Below are positions 7,266 to 16,238 of a stretch of 36,354 nucleotides of DNA, one piece after another. Origin of the DNA: Deltaproteobacteria bacterium. Its GTDB lineage: Bacteria; Desulfobacterota; Desulfobacteria; Desulfobacterales; B30-G6. Position 1 is the stretch's first letter. Each line of letters opens with the position of its first letter. Position numbers and translations under genes: made by a program. The notes below the pieces were generated by a model. The model had not been told where the DNA came from. It did not search any database and was given only the letters and a program-made list of their open reading frames with translations. The stretch lies in contig JAHEIB010000010.1 in NCBI GenBank assembly GCA_024639645.1, forward strand, positions 1 through 36,354. The letters are read 5' to 3'.

Positions 7266-8909
7266 ATGAACGAAGGCGCTATACTGAACAAACCCTACCG
7301 CATATCAGCTGTTCTGTTCGATTTTGACGGCACACTGACCAAACCGGATGCCCTGGATTTCTCTGTCATCAAAGAGATTCTTGGATGCCCCGATGAGATA
7401 CCGGCTTTAGAATTTATTGAAAGTATATCGGACGCACAAAAGAAAGCGGAGGCATTTAACGAACTGAATCGTTTTGAAAGTAGGGCTGCAGCCAATTCCG
7501 AACCCAATCCAGGCGCGGAAAACCTGATACGGACGGTGCATTCAAAAGGCATTCCCATGGGTCTCGTTACCCGAAACAGCATGGATTCCGTAAAGGTATC
7601 CCTGAAAAATTTTAATAGTATCGGTCTGGATTATTTTGATGTGGTTATCACCAGGGACGATCCGGTGAAACCGAAACCGAGCCCCGCAGGCATTTTATTG
7701 GCCGCCCGCAAACTCAATGTCGATCCCGGGCAAATTCTGATGGTGGGCGATTACGTGTTTGACATCGATGCAGGAAGAAGCGCCGGCACCCTCACGGCAC
7801 TCCTGGATGTAAATCCACGCGTGGATAAACGGCATCTTGAATGTGATATTATCATTTCCTGTCTGGCAGACCTCGAACCAGTCCTCCATATGGGGTCGCC
7901 GCTACCCCAGGGAAAATTACCCAATAAGATGCTCGAACAAATCCTGAATGGGTTTTCATTTGAAGATCCAGCCCTGCTGATCTCCGCCGGCGTCGGGGAA
8001 GATATTGCAGCAGCCGATATCAGCAGGGAAGAAGTCCTGGTATTAAAATCCGATCCCATCACCTTTGCCACGGATGCCATCGGACATTATGCCGTGCTCG
8101 TGAATGCCAACGACATCACAACCTGCGGTGCGGATCCCCGCTGGCTTTTGACAACACTGTTGTTTCCCTGTGGCAGCACCGGTTCCGAGATTCAACACAT
8201 CATGCACGGACTGAACCATATTGCATTAAAATACGGTGTCACGCTGTGCGGAGGCCATACCGAGATTACCGATGCCGTCACCAGACCTGTTGTGGTGGGC
8301 TCTCTGGCCGGTACCGTCCGTAAGGACCTTCTGATAGACAAGAAATCCATGAAAACAGGTGACTGCCTGTTGATAACGAAATCGGTTGCCGTAGAAGGTA
8401 CGGCCATTATCGCACGAGAAATGGAATCCAAGCTGCTTTCATTGGGTTTCAGTGATGCAGAGGTCTGTTCCTGTAAACAGTTTTTAGATCACATCAGCAT
8501 CATGGAAGAAGCCCGAATCGCTAGAGATATTGGTGGTGTTACGGCCATGCACGACGTCACGGAAGGGGGACTGGCTACAGCGGTTACCGAACTAAGTCTG
8601 GCCGGCAATCATCGCATCCGAATCGACATGAATTGCATTCCCATCTTTCCCCAGACACAGAGAATCTGCGACGCCTTCAACATCTCACCCCTGGGTCTCA
8701 TTGGTTCAGGCAGTCTTTTGGTCTGCTGCAGCCCGGATACCAAGGATGATATCCTAACAGGCATCAGGAAAGCCGGTATCCATGCGGCCTGCATCGGTGA
8801 GATTCTTGAAAAGGGAGAGGGTGTTGTGGCCATACATGGCCGGAAACAGACAGCGTGGCCGAAATTCAATGTCGACGAACTGGCCCGGTTGTTTAAGAAA
8901 AAGCCGTAA
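7266..8909 (+). CDS. HAD phosphatase fused to a PurM/HypE-like (AIR-synthase-related) domain
   Basis: This 547-residue fusion has two parts. Residues 1 to about 215 form a HAD-IA hydrolase: nucleophile motif LFDFDGTLT (Asp19, Asp21), motif II Thr in LVTRNS, Lys in KPKPSP and acidic motif MVGDYVFDIDAG. Residues about 220-547 form a PurM/HypE/SelD-superfamily ATP-binding domain: AGVGEDIAAADI, SDPITFATDAIG, NANDITTCGADPRW, GGHTEITDAV and HDVTEGGLATAV. It lacks the C-terminal PRIC Cys of true HypE and the Cys/Lys N-terminus of SelD, so it is neither. The domains may phosphorylate and dephosphorylate related substrates. Neighbouring XdhC suggests a cofactor role, which is unproven. AAGGAT precedes the start. 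The stop lies in a large hairpin. Confidence 0.85.
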   Translation: MNEGAILNKPYRISAVLFDFDGTLTKPDALDFSVIKEILGCPDEIPALEFIESISDAQKKAEAFNELNRFESRAAANSEPNPGAENLIRTVHSKGIPMGLVTRNSMDSVKVSLKNFNSIGLDYFDVVITRDDPVKPKPSPAGILLAARKLNVDPGQILMVGDYVFDIDAGRSAGTLTALLDVNPRVDKRHLECDIIISCLADLEPVLHMGSPLPQGKLPNKMLEQILNGFSFEDPALLISAGVGEDIAAADISREEVLVLKSDPITFATDAIGHYAVLVNANDITTCGADPRWLLTTLLFPCGSTGSEIQHIMHGLNHIALKYGVTLCGGHTEITDAVTRPVVVGSLAGTVRKDLLIDKKSMKTGDCLLITKSVAVEGTAIIAREMESKLLSLGFSDAEVCSCKQFLDHISIMEEARIARDIGGVTAMHDVTEGGLATAVTELSLAGNHRIRIDMNCIPIFPQTQRICDAFNISPLGLIGSGSLLVCCSPDTKDDILTGIRKAGIHAACIGEILEKGEGVVAIHGRKQTAWPKFNVDELARLFKKKP

Positions 8910-8956
8910 GCGGTAAGCGATAAGCGGCTTAAGGCTTATCACTTACGGCTTACCGC
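8903..8956. terminator. Long palindrome spanning both stop codons of a convergent gene pair
   Basis: GCCGTAAGCGGTAAGC on the left pairs with CACTTACGGCTTACCGC on the right, with three mismatches over about 23 bp and a CGGCTTAAGG-type centre. The stop codon of the upstream gene (8907-8909) and of the antiporter (8943-8945) both lie in it, and the antiporter's last five residues (LSGKP) are encoded by it. A related hairpin at 20490 also lies between convergent genes, so a two-way terminator role is likely. Confidence 0.7.
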
Positions 8957-10010
8957 TCAAATTGAACCCATACTGGAGAAACAGATATAGCACATACACA
9001 CCGAAAAGCCACCCGCCCTGCCATCTTCTGAAGTGACCGTCCTTGTTGATAAAAATAAAAAATCGAAACAGATACAGAATAAGAAGCATGGCCGGAAAAT
9101 GGAAAAGATAGAAATTGGGCGGCACCATCAGGGGTTTGGCTGCCGCGGCAGCACCAATGACGAAGAAACAGTTCAGAACATCGGCTCCGACAATGTTTCC
9201 TACCATGATTTCAGGATGTCCCTTACGGACGGAAGCAATGGCAGTCATGAGTTCCGGCAGAGATGTACCAAAGGCCACCATAGTGGCGGCCACGACATCA
9301 TCCGGCACACCAATTCTCTGAGCAATCTCGGATGCGGCAGGTACCAGAACCCTGGCCGAAGTGACAATGATCAAAAGGCCGCCGATAATCATCAACCAGC
9401 ATAAACCCAGACCGATTGAGCCGGTGGTACCGGTTCTTCCCTTATCCATGTCTTTTTCTGCACCTTGCTTTGCCCAGGTATAGGTCATATACAAATACCC
9501 CCCCAGCAATAGCAGGAAAAGCACGCCCACCCATCTGGAAAGAACTGGTTCGCCCTCCATCCATATCAATACAGCGAGCGCTATTCCCACCAGAAGCGTC
9601 GCCGATCCCACCTGAACCCAGCCAGTGCGATTAAGAATAAATCGGTTCATGGGGATTACCGTCAGCATGCAGGTCAATCCAAATATCAGCCCGGTATCGG
9701 CAATGATGGACCCCACGCCATTCCCCAGTGCCAGGCCGGGATTCCCCATCCAGGCGGCCATCACCGACACAAAAGCCTCCGGCATGGTGGTCCCCAGAGA
9801 TATGATGGTAGCCCCGATGACAATCCGCGGTAATCCTGTTCGGCATGCCAGTTCGACCACGCCGTCGATCATCCAGTCTGCCCCCTTGGCTAACAACAGG
9901 ATGCAGACGGCGATGATACCGAGCAACGCGATGGTTGGAAATTCCTGGAGCAAATGAAGCAGGTATGTTTCATCCCCGATCCACTGCAATATCTGATGGA
10001 GCATTCCCAT
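8943..10010 (-). CDS. Sodium/calcium exchanger family (CaCA) antiporter, YrbG-like
   Basis: This inner-membrane cation antiporter is predicted to exchange Ca2+ or another cation for Na+ or H+. The two inverted alpha repeats that define the family are clear: GATIISLGTTMPEAFVSV followed by GNGVGSIIADTG, and AATMVAFGTSLPELMTAI followed by GNIVGADVLN. The two acidic residues of the ion site, the Glu in each PE motif, are present. About ten hydrophobic segments fill the 355 residues, and a short basic loop (KQGAEKDMDKGRTG) separates the halves. No strong ribosome-binding site precedes the ATG; the Met at residue 3 is an alternative start. It converges on the HAD-PurM gene with a shared palindrome between them. 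Confidence 0.9.
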   Translation of the reverse strand: MGMLHQILQWIGDETYLLHLLQEFPTIALLGIIAVCILLLAKGADWMIDGVVELACRTGLPRIVIGATIISLGTTMPEAFVSVMAAWMGNPGLALGNGVGSIIADTGLIFGLTCMLTVIPMNRFILNRTGWVQVGSATLLVGIALAVLIWMEGEPVLSRWVGVLFLLLLGGYLYMTYTWAKQGAEKDMDKGRTGTTGSIGLGLCWLMIIGGLLIIVTSARVLVPAASEIAQRIGVPDDVVAATMVAFGTSLPELMTAIASVRKGHPEIMVGNIVGADVLNCFFVIGAAAAAKPLMVPPNFYLFHFPAMLLILYLFRFFIFINKDGHFRRWQGGWLFGVYVLYLFLQYGFNLSGKP

Positions 10011-10033
10011 GTATTTCTATCCTAAATTATAAC

Positions 10034-10190
10034 CTTAACTGAGCAATTTTTATCTCGATCTGCACCAATCTATTGCGAATCGGGGGTTCGTAAAAAGCCT
10101 CGGCAGATCCACGGGTGTGCCTACGTTTTTTGCGAACCCTCCTCCATCAAGATCTCGGCACATCTCATCGGGATAAATCGCTCAGTTCAG
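10034..10190. repeat. 157-bp inverted-repeat element, copy B
   Basis: Same order as copy A at 949: CTTAACTGAGCA at the left, a GGGGGTTCGTAAAAAG...TTTTTTGCGAACCC stem in the middle, and GCTCAGTTCAG at the right. The inner core GGCAGATCCACGGGTGTGCC is itself partly palindromic. It lies between the divergent antiporter and cyclase-like genes; the rest of the 10011-10370 gap shows no gene. Confidence 0.75.
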
Positions 10191-10370
10191 GTATAACAAT
10201 GATGGAGAAATAACGTTCATGTCAATTACTTTTTAACTTAAGTTGAGTGTATCAAATTTTGATGATAGCGGAACAGCTTCTTCCTTGTAGCTACGGCATT
10301 CTCGACAATCCCTTTACTTGGGTATAAATTTGATGGACTTCTTTTTTCGAAAATGTTATAAGCAGTTGTT

Positions 10371-12677
10371 ATGTTTTCCTTTATTAAAAATTCTTCCAAG
10401 CATGCCGACTTCAGTAGTCTTCCACTTTCTAGGTATTCATTGAATTTTTCTCTGAACCAGATTGTTCCGGGAGTAGACAATGTCAGACACGATGTCTACC
10501 TGAGTCCCTCTTTTTGTGAAGCCGCCGATAATATTGTCCCCCAGATTATTGCAAAAAATGTCCAATTGAATGAATTTTTCAGAATCGACAAGCCTGCTGT
10601 GTGGGCCAAAAAAGTGACTGGCTTCAAGCAATGTTACCACCAGCTCATTGAAAATGCCATCTATAAGTCAAAACAGGAAAACAATCCCCAAATAGATCTT
10701 TTGGCCCAGACGGCTGTAATGAAATTGCTCATAGAGGACATACGAAGTCAATTTGATAAGACCACCACCAAAATTAAAAACTTGATCCGTAAAGATCAAC
10801 TGACGGACAGGCACAAGAAAGAGGATACAGCCAATAGAAAAGAAGCGCTTTCAAATGTCCTGCAAAACAAAGATATTTTTTTGAGAAAAGTGGGACTGCA
10901 GCTCTTTTCCATGCTAGCCGACGTCAACAATGAAAAGCTTAAAACCATACGTGAGGCAAATTTCGGAGCTGAAAAGCTGCTACCGGACGATATCCTGGAA
11001 AATCCGATTTTTCATTCGCTGAATCCCTATCACGATGCTTTTCTCATCGATGAATATGATGTCATTTTTGGCAGGCGGCGCGAGGACCTGGACAACTATG
11101 ACAACTTGATCGATCTTCTGGAACAACTCTTTCGTTCCATTATTGATAAAAATTCACCCCAGGAAAAAGAACTAGATGACAGCACATCAAACATGTCGGA
11201 CAGGCCAGCCAGCACAACCGAGATCTACAACTATCTCAAACAGATCGAAAATATCGACAGTTTACTGAACTATTTTGGAACCCTTGAGAATATAAAGAAG
11301 AACAAAAAGAAGAAGTTAGACCCCCTTGATATAGAGCATCTGAAAGACCTGGCCGCCAAGCAGAAAATGATCCTCCAGGATTTTTTCAAAGCTTTTAAAA
11401 AAGCCCGTCTGATTCAACGAATTTCCGCGTCCTATGAAATGCGATCGGTTTACCAGAATTACTGCCCTCCCTTGGTGCCACAGCAGATTCTTCTTTTCAT
11501 GATCGATCCGAAATCAAGAAAAATCGTCCAAAAACGACTGAAACAGCTAAAAAAAATTTACCGCAAACCCTTCTCCCTCGGCCCCCTGAAAAAACAAATC
11601 AAAAAACTCCAATATCTGCATGTAAAGGATAAAAAGAAATACCTGATTCGATTCCTCAAAGGAATTGCCCACTATCACCGGGACATTGAAAACTATAAAG
11701 TACTCAGTGAAGCAATGGACCGGATCAATTTGACCACGGACGATAAAATTCTCAATCTGTCCAGGGCAAACAATACCCTGTATGAATTTTTGCTTTCCAG
11801 CGAGAAGTGGGAAGATGAAAAGCCTATCATCAACCACGTTGTGATAAAGGCAGATGTGAGGGGGTCGACTGACATCACACACCAGATGATAAAAAGAGGT
11901 TTGAATCCCGCCTCCTATTTCAGTCTCAATTTTTTCAATCCCATATCTAACATTCTCAAGGATTATGGGGCCGTCAAGGTTTTTATCGAGGGAGATGCCA
12001 TTATCCTGGCAATTTTTGAAAGAGAGAAAACACCCGAGGGGTGGTACGGTGTGGCCAGGGCATGCGGTATTGCCATGAACATGCTGTTTATTATCAAACG
12101 CTACAACGATAAAAGTAAAAAGAATCAACTGCCGATCCTCGAACTCGGTATCGGCATCAACTATCTTGAATCTTCACCCACATTTCTCTTCGATGGGAAC
12201 CAGCGCATCATGATTTCTTCCGCAATTAACATTGCTGATCGCCAGTCGAGCTGTTCGAAACCTTTGCACAAGATCATTTCAAAAAAAAGACCCCCTTTCA
12301 ATCTCTATGTCTACCAAACGGCTTCAGAAGAAGATATGTTCAAGACATCGGACGACATCTCTTTGAGATACAATCTCAATGGGATCGATCTAAATCCCGA
12401 AGGATTTAAAAAACTCTCTCGAGAAATCAATCTGACCACACTCAAGGCAGACCTCCCCGAACTCAATATGAAAAATGTCAAACTGCACACCGGCAAGTTC
12501 CCTTTGACATCCGGCAGATTCCAACGTCTTGTCATCAGGGAATCAAAAATTCGCCAGGTGAACCCAGATACATTTGAACTCTTAAAGCCCACCAATAGAA
12601 GCTATTTTGAAGTCTGTACCCATCCTGCGGTTTATCTGCATGTAAGAACCCAAGTGAAAACAAATACAAGGCCATAA
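10371..12677 (+). CDS. Large protein with a divergent class III nucleotide cyclase domain
   Basis: This is a 768-residue protein of unknown role. Residues 1 to about 480 are charged and helical, with Lys-rich stretches (NIKKNKKKKLDPLD, then KKARLIQR) and no recognised domain. From about residue 487 a class III cyclase homology domain can be seen. IKADVRGSTDITH matches the first metal-binding segment (Asp495), and FIEGDAIILAIF matches the second (Asp542, where a typical cyclase has GDAVMAVF). A matching ELGIGINY strand follows. The spacing of 47 residues between the two Asp is near normal. The nucleotide-specifying residues are not obvious, so activity is uncertain. There is no signal peptide. 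The ATG has a poor ribosome-binding site, so the start is tentative. Confidence 0.65.
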   Translation: MFSFIKNSSKHADFSSLPLSRYSLNFSLNQIVPGVDNVRHDVYLSPSFCEAADNIVPQIIAKNVQLNEFFRIDKPAVWAKKVTGFKQCYHQLIENAIYKSKQENNPQIDLLAQTAVMKLLIEDIRSQFDKTTTKIKNLIRKDQLTDRHKKEDTANRKEALSNVLQNKDIFLRKVGLQLFSMLADVNNEKLKTIREANFGAEKLLPDDILENPIFHSLNPYHDAFLIDEYDVIFGRRREDLDNYDNLIDLLEQLFRSIIDKNSPQEKELDDSTSNMSDRPASTTEIYNYLKQIENIDSLLNYFGTLENIKKNKKKKLDPLDIEHLKDLAAKQKMILQDFFKAFKKARLIQRISASYEMRSVYQNYCPPLVPQQILLFMIDPKSRKIVQKRLKQLKKIYRKPFSLGPLKKQIKKLQYLHVKDKKKYLIRFLKGIAHYHRDIENYKVLSEAMDRINLTTDDKILNLSRANNTLYEFLLSSEKWEDEKPIINHVVIKADVRGSTDITHQMIKRGLNPASYFSLNFFNPISNILKDYGAVKVFIEGDAIILAIFEREKTPEGWYGVARACGIAMNMLFIIKRYNDKSKKNQLPILELGIGINYLESSPTFLFDGNQRIMISSAINIADRQSSCSKPLHKIISKKRPPFNLYVYQTASEEDMFKTSDDISLRYNLNGIDLNPEGFKKLSREINLTTLKADLPELNMKNVKLHTGKFPLTSGRFQRLVIRESKIRQVNPDTFELLKPTNRSYFEVCTHPAVYLHVRTQVKTNTRP

Positions 12678-12695
12678 ACAACCATTCCGGACATT

Positions 12696-13499
12696 TTACA
12701 AACTTGACGAAGACTTCTTCAGTTTTAATACGGCTTGAATGAGGGTTTGAAACACATCGGGTCCCTCCACCGAAGCGGGCGCCACACCCTTGGCCACCTG
12801 GTGTACCCATTCAATTTTTTCTTTATCTGCAACCGACATACCCCCGTCAATATATTTCAGTTCGTTACGCATCTTTCCATAAAGAACCATAGGACCGAAA
12901 AATATCCCTTCTTTTGATTTTTTTGTGGACAATCCGCTGATATAAAAATGTTCGACTGCCAGCTTTTTCGGCGGAGGCTGAAAACCCAGAAGCTCCCCAA
13001 ACAAGGTGAGACACTCAATGACACCATCCTGATAGGCGTTATCCAGCGAGGCAGCCCCTTCTTCGGCAATAGCAGTCAGATCAGCCTTCTCATAGCTGAG
13101 ATCCAGTAGATCGATACATTCTTTCTGAATCGTTTCCAACGTTTCAAGCCCCTTTTTCACCATAACGTCCTTATCGTTAAGTATCTTGATGGCATTTCGA
13201 ATATTTACCATCTCTTTGACGGTTGGGCTTCTTCTCATAACGACATCTGATATCGTCGTCAAATACATGGGCAGATCATTTCCCAGAACAATGATACGGT
13301 ATTTTTCTCCATCGGTTTTCTGGACATACAAATCCAGGTCACGTTCTTTATGATGGGTATAAAGACTCATGCCAAGAAGCTCGCGCACAGCATGGGTATC
13401 AGTTCTTTTACCGCTATCAACAGATCCCATGGATACAAGAATTTTCCGTCCAAGAAACTTGATTTTTATTTTTTTTAAAAGATTTTCTTTAAAAGACAT
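12696..13499 (-). CDS. Conserved-looking protein of unknown function
   Basis: I do not recognise this 267-residue protein. The start is the ATG of MSFKENLLKK, which has GGAGG six bases upstream; the track's extra four residues come from a TTG overlapping that site. The sequence is soluble and mixed alpha/beta. It has a basic N-terminus, a central region rich in helices (VKKGLETLETIQKECIDLLD), an EEGAASLDNAYQDGVIECL segment, the phrase FGELLGFQPPPKKL, and a C-terminal Lys/Ser tail. No membrane segment or signal peptide is seen. It converges on the cyclase-like gene with 18 bp between stops and is divergent from gltA. Confidence 0.7.
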   Translation of the reverse strand: MSFKENLLKKIKIKFLGRKILVSMGSVDSGKRTDTHAVRELLGMSLYTHHKERDLDLYVQKTDGEKYRIIVLGNDLPMYLTTISDVVMRRSPTVKEMVNIRNAIKILNDKDVMVKKGLETLETIQKECIDLLDLSYEKADLTAIAEEGAASLDNAYQDGVIECLTLFGELLGFQPPPKKLAVEHFYISGLSTKKSKEGIFFGPMVLYGKMRNELKYIDGGMSVADKEKIEWVHQVAKGVAPASVEGPDVFQTLIQAVLKLKKSSSSL

Positions 13500-13654
13500 G
13501 GCAACCTCCAAAAATGGAGTAAGGTTCCGGTTTGTTCGTCAAATGCGATGATTATAGATGAATAAGGTGTCTTTTTCAATCACCTTCTTGACCGGATATG
13601 CAAATTAACGTATGTAAATGTCTTCATTTTTTTAAAAAAAGGACACCCAAACCC

Positions 13655-14947
13655 ATGCCCGAATATGCCGAATTAAATATCAATGGGAAAAAGCACAAAC
13701 TACCGGTCGTTCTTGGAACAGAGGGGGAAAAGGCCATCGACATCTCCAAACTGCGTCAAGACACTGGTTTCATAACCCTTGATGTCGGATATGGCAACAC
13801 GGGAAGTTGTACCAGCTCTATTACTTTCATGGATGGTGAAAATGGCATTCTAAGATATCGGGGTATCCCTGTAGAGCAACTGGCTGAGCATGCAACCTTT
13901 AAGGAAACCGCATACTTGTTGATACACGGTCGTCTTCCCACCTGGGAAGAACATCGACAGTTTTCAGTCCTTTTGAACGATCATTCTCTTGTCCATGAGG
14001 ACATGCGTTCTTTTTACCAGCATTATCCAAGAGGGTCGCATCCCATGGGAATACTCTCTGCCATGCTCAACGCCTTAAAAAGCTTCTACCCGGAACTGGA
14101 GAACCTGGAGGAGGAAATTAACATCACCGTGACCCGTCTCCTGGCAAAAATCCGAACACTGGCGGCCATGTCCTACAAAATCTCACGTGGTCATCAAGTT
14201 GTGTACCCCCGCCCGGACCTTGCGTATTGTGAAAATTTTTTAAACATGATGTTCGACAGCCCTGTCCGGCCATACAAAATCCATCCGGATGTGGTCAAAG
14301 CGTTGCGGCTTTTCTGGATTCTGCACGCTGACCACGAACAGAACTGCTCCACTTCCGCCGTCAGGATTGTCGGTAGCGGACGCGTCAACCTGTATGCTGC
14401 CATCTCTGCTGGAATCGCCGCCCTCTGGGGCCCGCTGCATGGGGGTGCAAATCAGGCTGTGGTCGAAATGCTTGAGAACATCCAAAATGAAGGGAGCAGT
14501 ATACAACGGGTCATCGAGCGTGCCAAAGATAAGAATGATCCCTACCGCCTCATGGGGTTCGGTCACAGGGTTTACAAAACTTACGACCCCCGGGCAAAGA
14601 TCATGAAAAATATCTGTGATACGCTTCTCTCGAAGCTGACTACCCAGGACCCCTTCCTTGAAATCGCAAAAAAATTGGAGGCGGTTGCTTTAAAAGATGA
14701 CTATTTTATCGAACACAACCTCTACCCCAATGTGGATTTTTATAGCGGTATTGTCCTGCGTGCCATCGGTATCCCGACAAACATGTTCCCGGTGATGTTT
14801 GCCATAGGAAGATTACCGGGCTGGATTGCACAGTGGTTGGAGAGTATGAACGATCCGAATTGGAAATTGTGTCGTCCTCGGCAAATCTATACAGGTCCTA
14901 AAATAACCGATTATGTCCCTTTTGAGCAGAGATACAAAAAGCCCTGA
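13655..14947 (+). CDS. gltA: Citrate synthase
   Basis: This enzyme condenses oxaloacetate and acetyl-CoA to citrate, the entry step of the TCA cycle. I chose the ATG of MPEYAELNING, the usual N-terminus; the track start at 13598 adds 19 unlike residues. That leaves 430 residues, right for the type II (Gram-negative-like) enzyme. Catalytic residues sit in LHADHEQNCSTS, GPLHGGANQAV, MGFGHRVYK (His) and YPNVDFYSG (Asp). AAAGGA lies upstream but about 11 bases from the ATG. An AAGGTG/CACCTT hairpin lies at 13564-13586 in the divergent promoter region. The gene ends in a terminator shared with upp. Confidence 0.96.
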   Translation: MPEYAELNINGKKHKLPVVLGTEGEKAIDISKLRQDTGFITLDVGYGNTGSCTSSITFMDGENGILRYRGIPVEQLAEHATFKETAYLLIHGRLPTWEEHRQFSVLLNDHSLVHEDMRSFYQHYPRGSHPMGILSAMLNALKSFYPELENLEEEINITVTRLLAKIRTLAAMSYKISRGHQVVYPRPDLAYCENFLNMMFDSPVRPYKIHPDVVKALRLFWILHADHEQNCSTSAVRIVGSGRVNLYAAISAGIAALWGPLHGGANQAVVEMLENIQNEGSSIQRVIERAKDKNDPYRLMGFGHRVYKTYDPRAKIMKNICDTLLSKLTTQDPFLEIAKKLEAVALKDDYFIEHNLYPNVDFYSGIVLRAIGIPTNMFPVMFAIGRLPGWIAQWLESMNDPNWKLCRPRQIYTGPKITDYVPFEQRYKKP

Positions 14948-14983
14948 ATAAATTCGTTTCACGACATCAATTCAGGGCTTTTG
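14937..14983. terminator. Two-way terminator between gltA and upp
   Basis: AAAAGCCCTGAA (ending the gltA gene) pairs with TTCAGGGCTTTT after a 22-nt loop, with A-run and T-run on either side. It serves both convergent genes. Confidence 0.8.
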
Positions 14984-14984
14984 T

Positions 14985-15611
14985 TTATTTGGTACCAAAA
15001 ATTTTATCGCCCGCATCCCCTAGCCCGGGAAGAATATAGCCAATCTCATTTAATTTTTCGTCAACTGCCGCCACGTAAACATCGGCATCAGGGTGTTCCC
15101 GCTCCACCCTTGCAATACCTTCGGGAGCGGCAACGATAAAAATGCCTCTAATTTTTTCACAGCCGGACTCTTTCAAAAAATCGATTGTGGCACACAAAGT
15201 ACCGCCAGTGGCAAGCATGGGATCCAATATCAAAGCGATCCGCTCCTCCATATGGCTTGTTGTTTTGATATAGTATTTTACCGGTTCCAGTGTTTCTTCG
15301 TTCCGATAGAGACCGACGACACTCACCTTTGCGGATGGAATCAGGTCCAATACCCCATCCATCATGCCAAGACCCGCCCTTAAAATCGGAACAACTGTAA
15401 TTTTTTTTCCTTTTATTCGTTCAACTTCGACATTTCCGGCCCAGCCTTGAATAGTCCTTTTTTCCGTTTCCAGATCCTTGGTCGCTTCATATGTCAGTAA
15501 ACTTGCCAGTTCCGAAGCCAGGTCACGAAAATCTTTTACCGTCACATCATGTTTTCGCATAAATCCCAGCTTGTGTTTGATCAGTGGATGGTTAACAATA
15601 TGTATCGCCAC
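14985..15611 (-). CDS. upp: Uracil phosphoribosyltransferase
   Basis: This pyrimidine-salvage enzyme makes UMP from uracil and PRPP. The PRPP-binding loop is [19 protein letters not shown], and the uracil-binding end is [19 protein letters not shown], both as expected. The [10 protein letters not shown] and [13 protein letters not shown] segments are also standard. The track starts at a GTG that overlaps the AAGGAG; I prefer the next in-frame GTG, five bases after AAGGAG, giving 208 residues, the normal length. The stop lies two bases from the terminator shared with gltA. Confidence 0.95.
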   Translation of the reverse strand: MAIHIVNHPLIKHKLGFMRKHDVTVKDFRDLASELASLLTYEATKDLETEKRTIQGWAGNVEVERIKGKKITVVPILRAGLGMMDGVLDLIPSAKVSVVGLYRNEETLEPVKYYIKTTSHMEERIALILDPMLATGGTLCATIDFLKESGCEKIRGIFIVAAPEGIARVEREHPDADVYVAAVDEKLNEIGYILPGLGDAGDKIFGTK

Positions 15612-15726
15612 AATCACTCCTTCTTAAAAACACATAGTCCTATGGTTTGCCGGCTGGCAGACAGTCACTCAGATCTGGGCCTTCTCACAAGGCCGGTTAA
15701 AATAAACCGTCATTTGACAGCTTATA

Positions 15727-16029
15727 CTATAAATCCCCCAGTGGTCGTGTGAAAGTAAACTTTGCAGGAGCTACCACCAGTTTTTCTCCCGCTTCCTTTA
15801 CATTTTTCCCCAATGCTGAAAACGGTAAAGATATAACGAACAGACCCACACCCAAAACGACGGCGCAGAGACCCAGCGGTCGAACGAGAATTGCGTCCAC
15901 CACCATGTTTTCCGTACTGATCTCTTCGTCCTGGATCACTGCCTGCGCAAATGAACCCGAAGCAAATACGGTGGTTACAAAAACAGCCACCAGTAGCATA
16001 ACAACGGTTTTTTTTGCAATTGCTCGCAT
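15727..16029 (-). CDS. Small exported or inner-membrane protein of unknown function
   Basis: The start is the ATG giving MRAIAKKTVVMLL, preceded by AGGAGG; the track's 25 extra N-terminal residues are not needed. The 100-residue protein has a signal peptide (cleavage near SFAQA), a short acidic stretch (IQDEEISTENM), then VDAILVRPLGLCAVVLGVGL, a membrane helix, and a C-terminal KLVVAPAKFTFTRPLGDL. The repeated phrase 'RPLG' before and after the helix is characteristic of a small conserved family seen in other proteobacteria, as I recall, with no known role. It is divergent from priA. Confidence 0.75.
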   Translation of the reverse strand: MRAIAKKTVVMLLVAVFVTTVFASGSFAQAVIQDEEISTENMVVDAILVRPLGLCAVVLGVGLFVISLPFSALGKNVKEAGEKLVVAPAKFTFTRPLGDL

Positions 16030-16238
16030 GTACGCCTCCTTGTAAAAGAGTTTTGCCGACCCTTTCTTTCTAACAACAAAAAATTCGTTCCAGGTTTGTT
16101 TCAATTTCTTGGATCTGCAACGGCAAATATATTTTTAAAAAGATTTTGCCTTAATCATCTGAAATCGGTTATAAATACATTATCAGACTTTGCCGGTTTT
16201 TTCAACAAAAGAACCGTACGGGTGTCATTTCATGCCTC

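Noticed and set aside
7266-8909. Calling the fusion HypE or SelD
   Set aside because: It lacks the HypE C-terminal PRIC motif and the SelD N-terminal catalytic Cys/Lys region.
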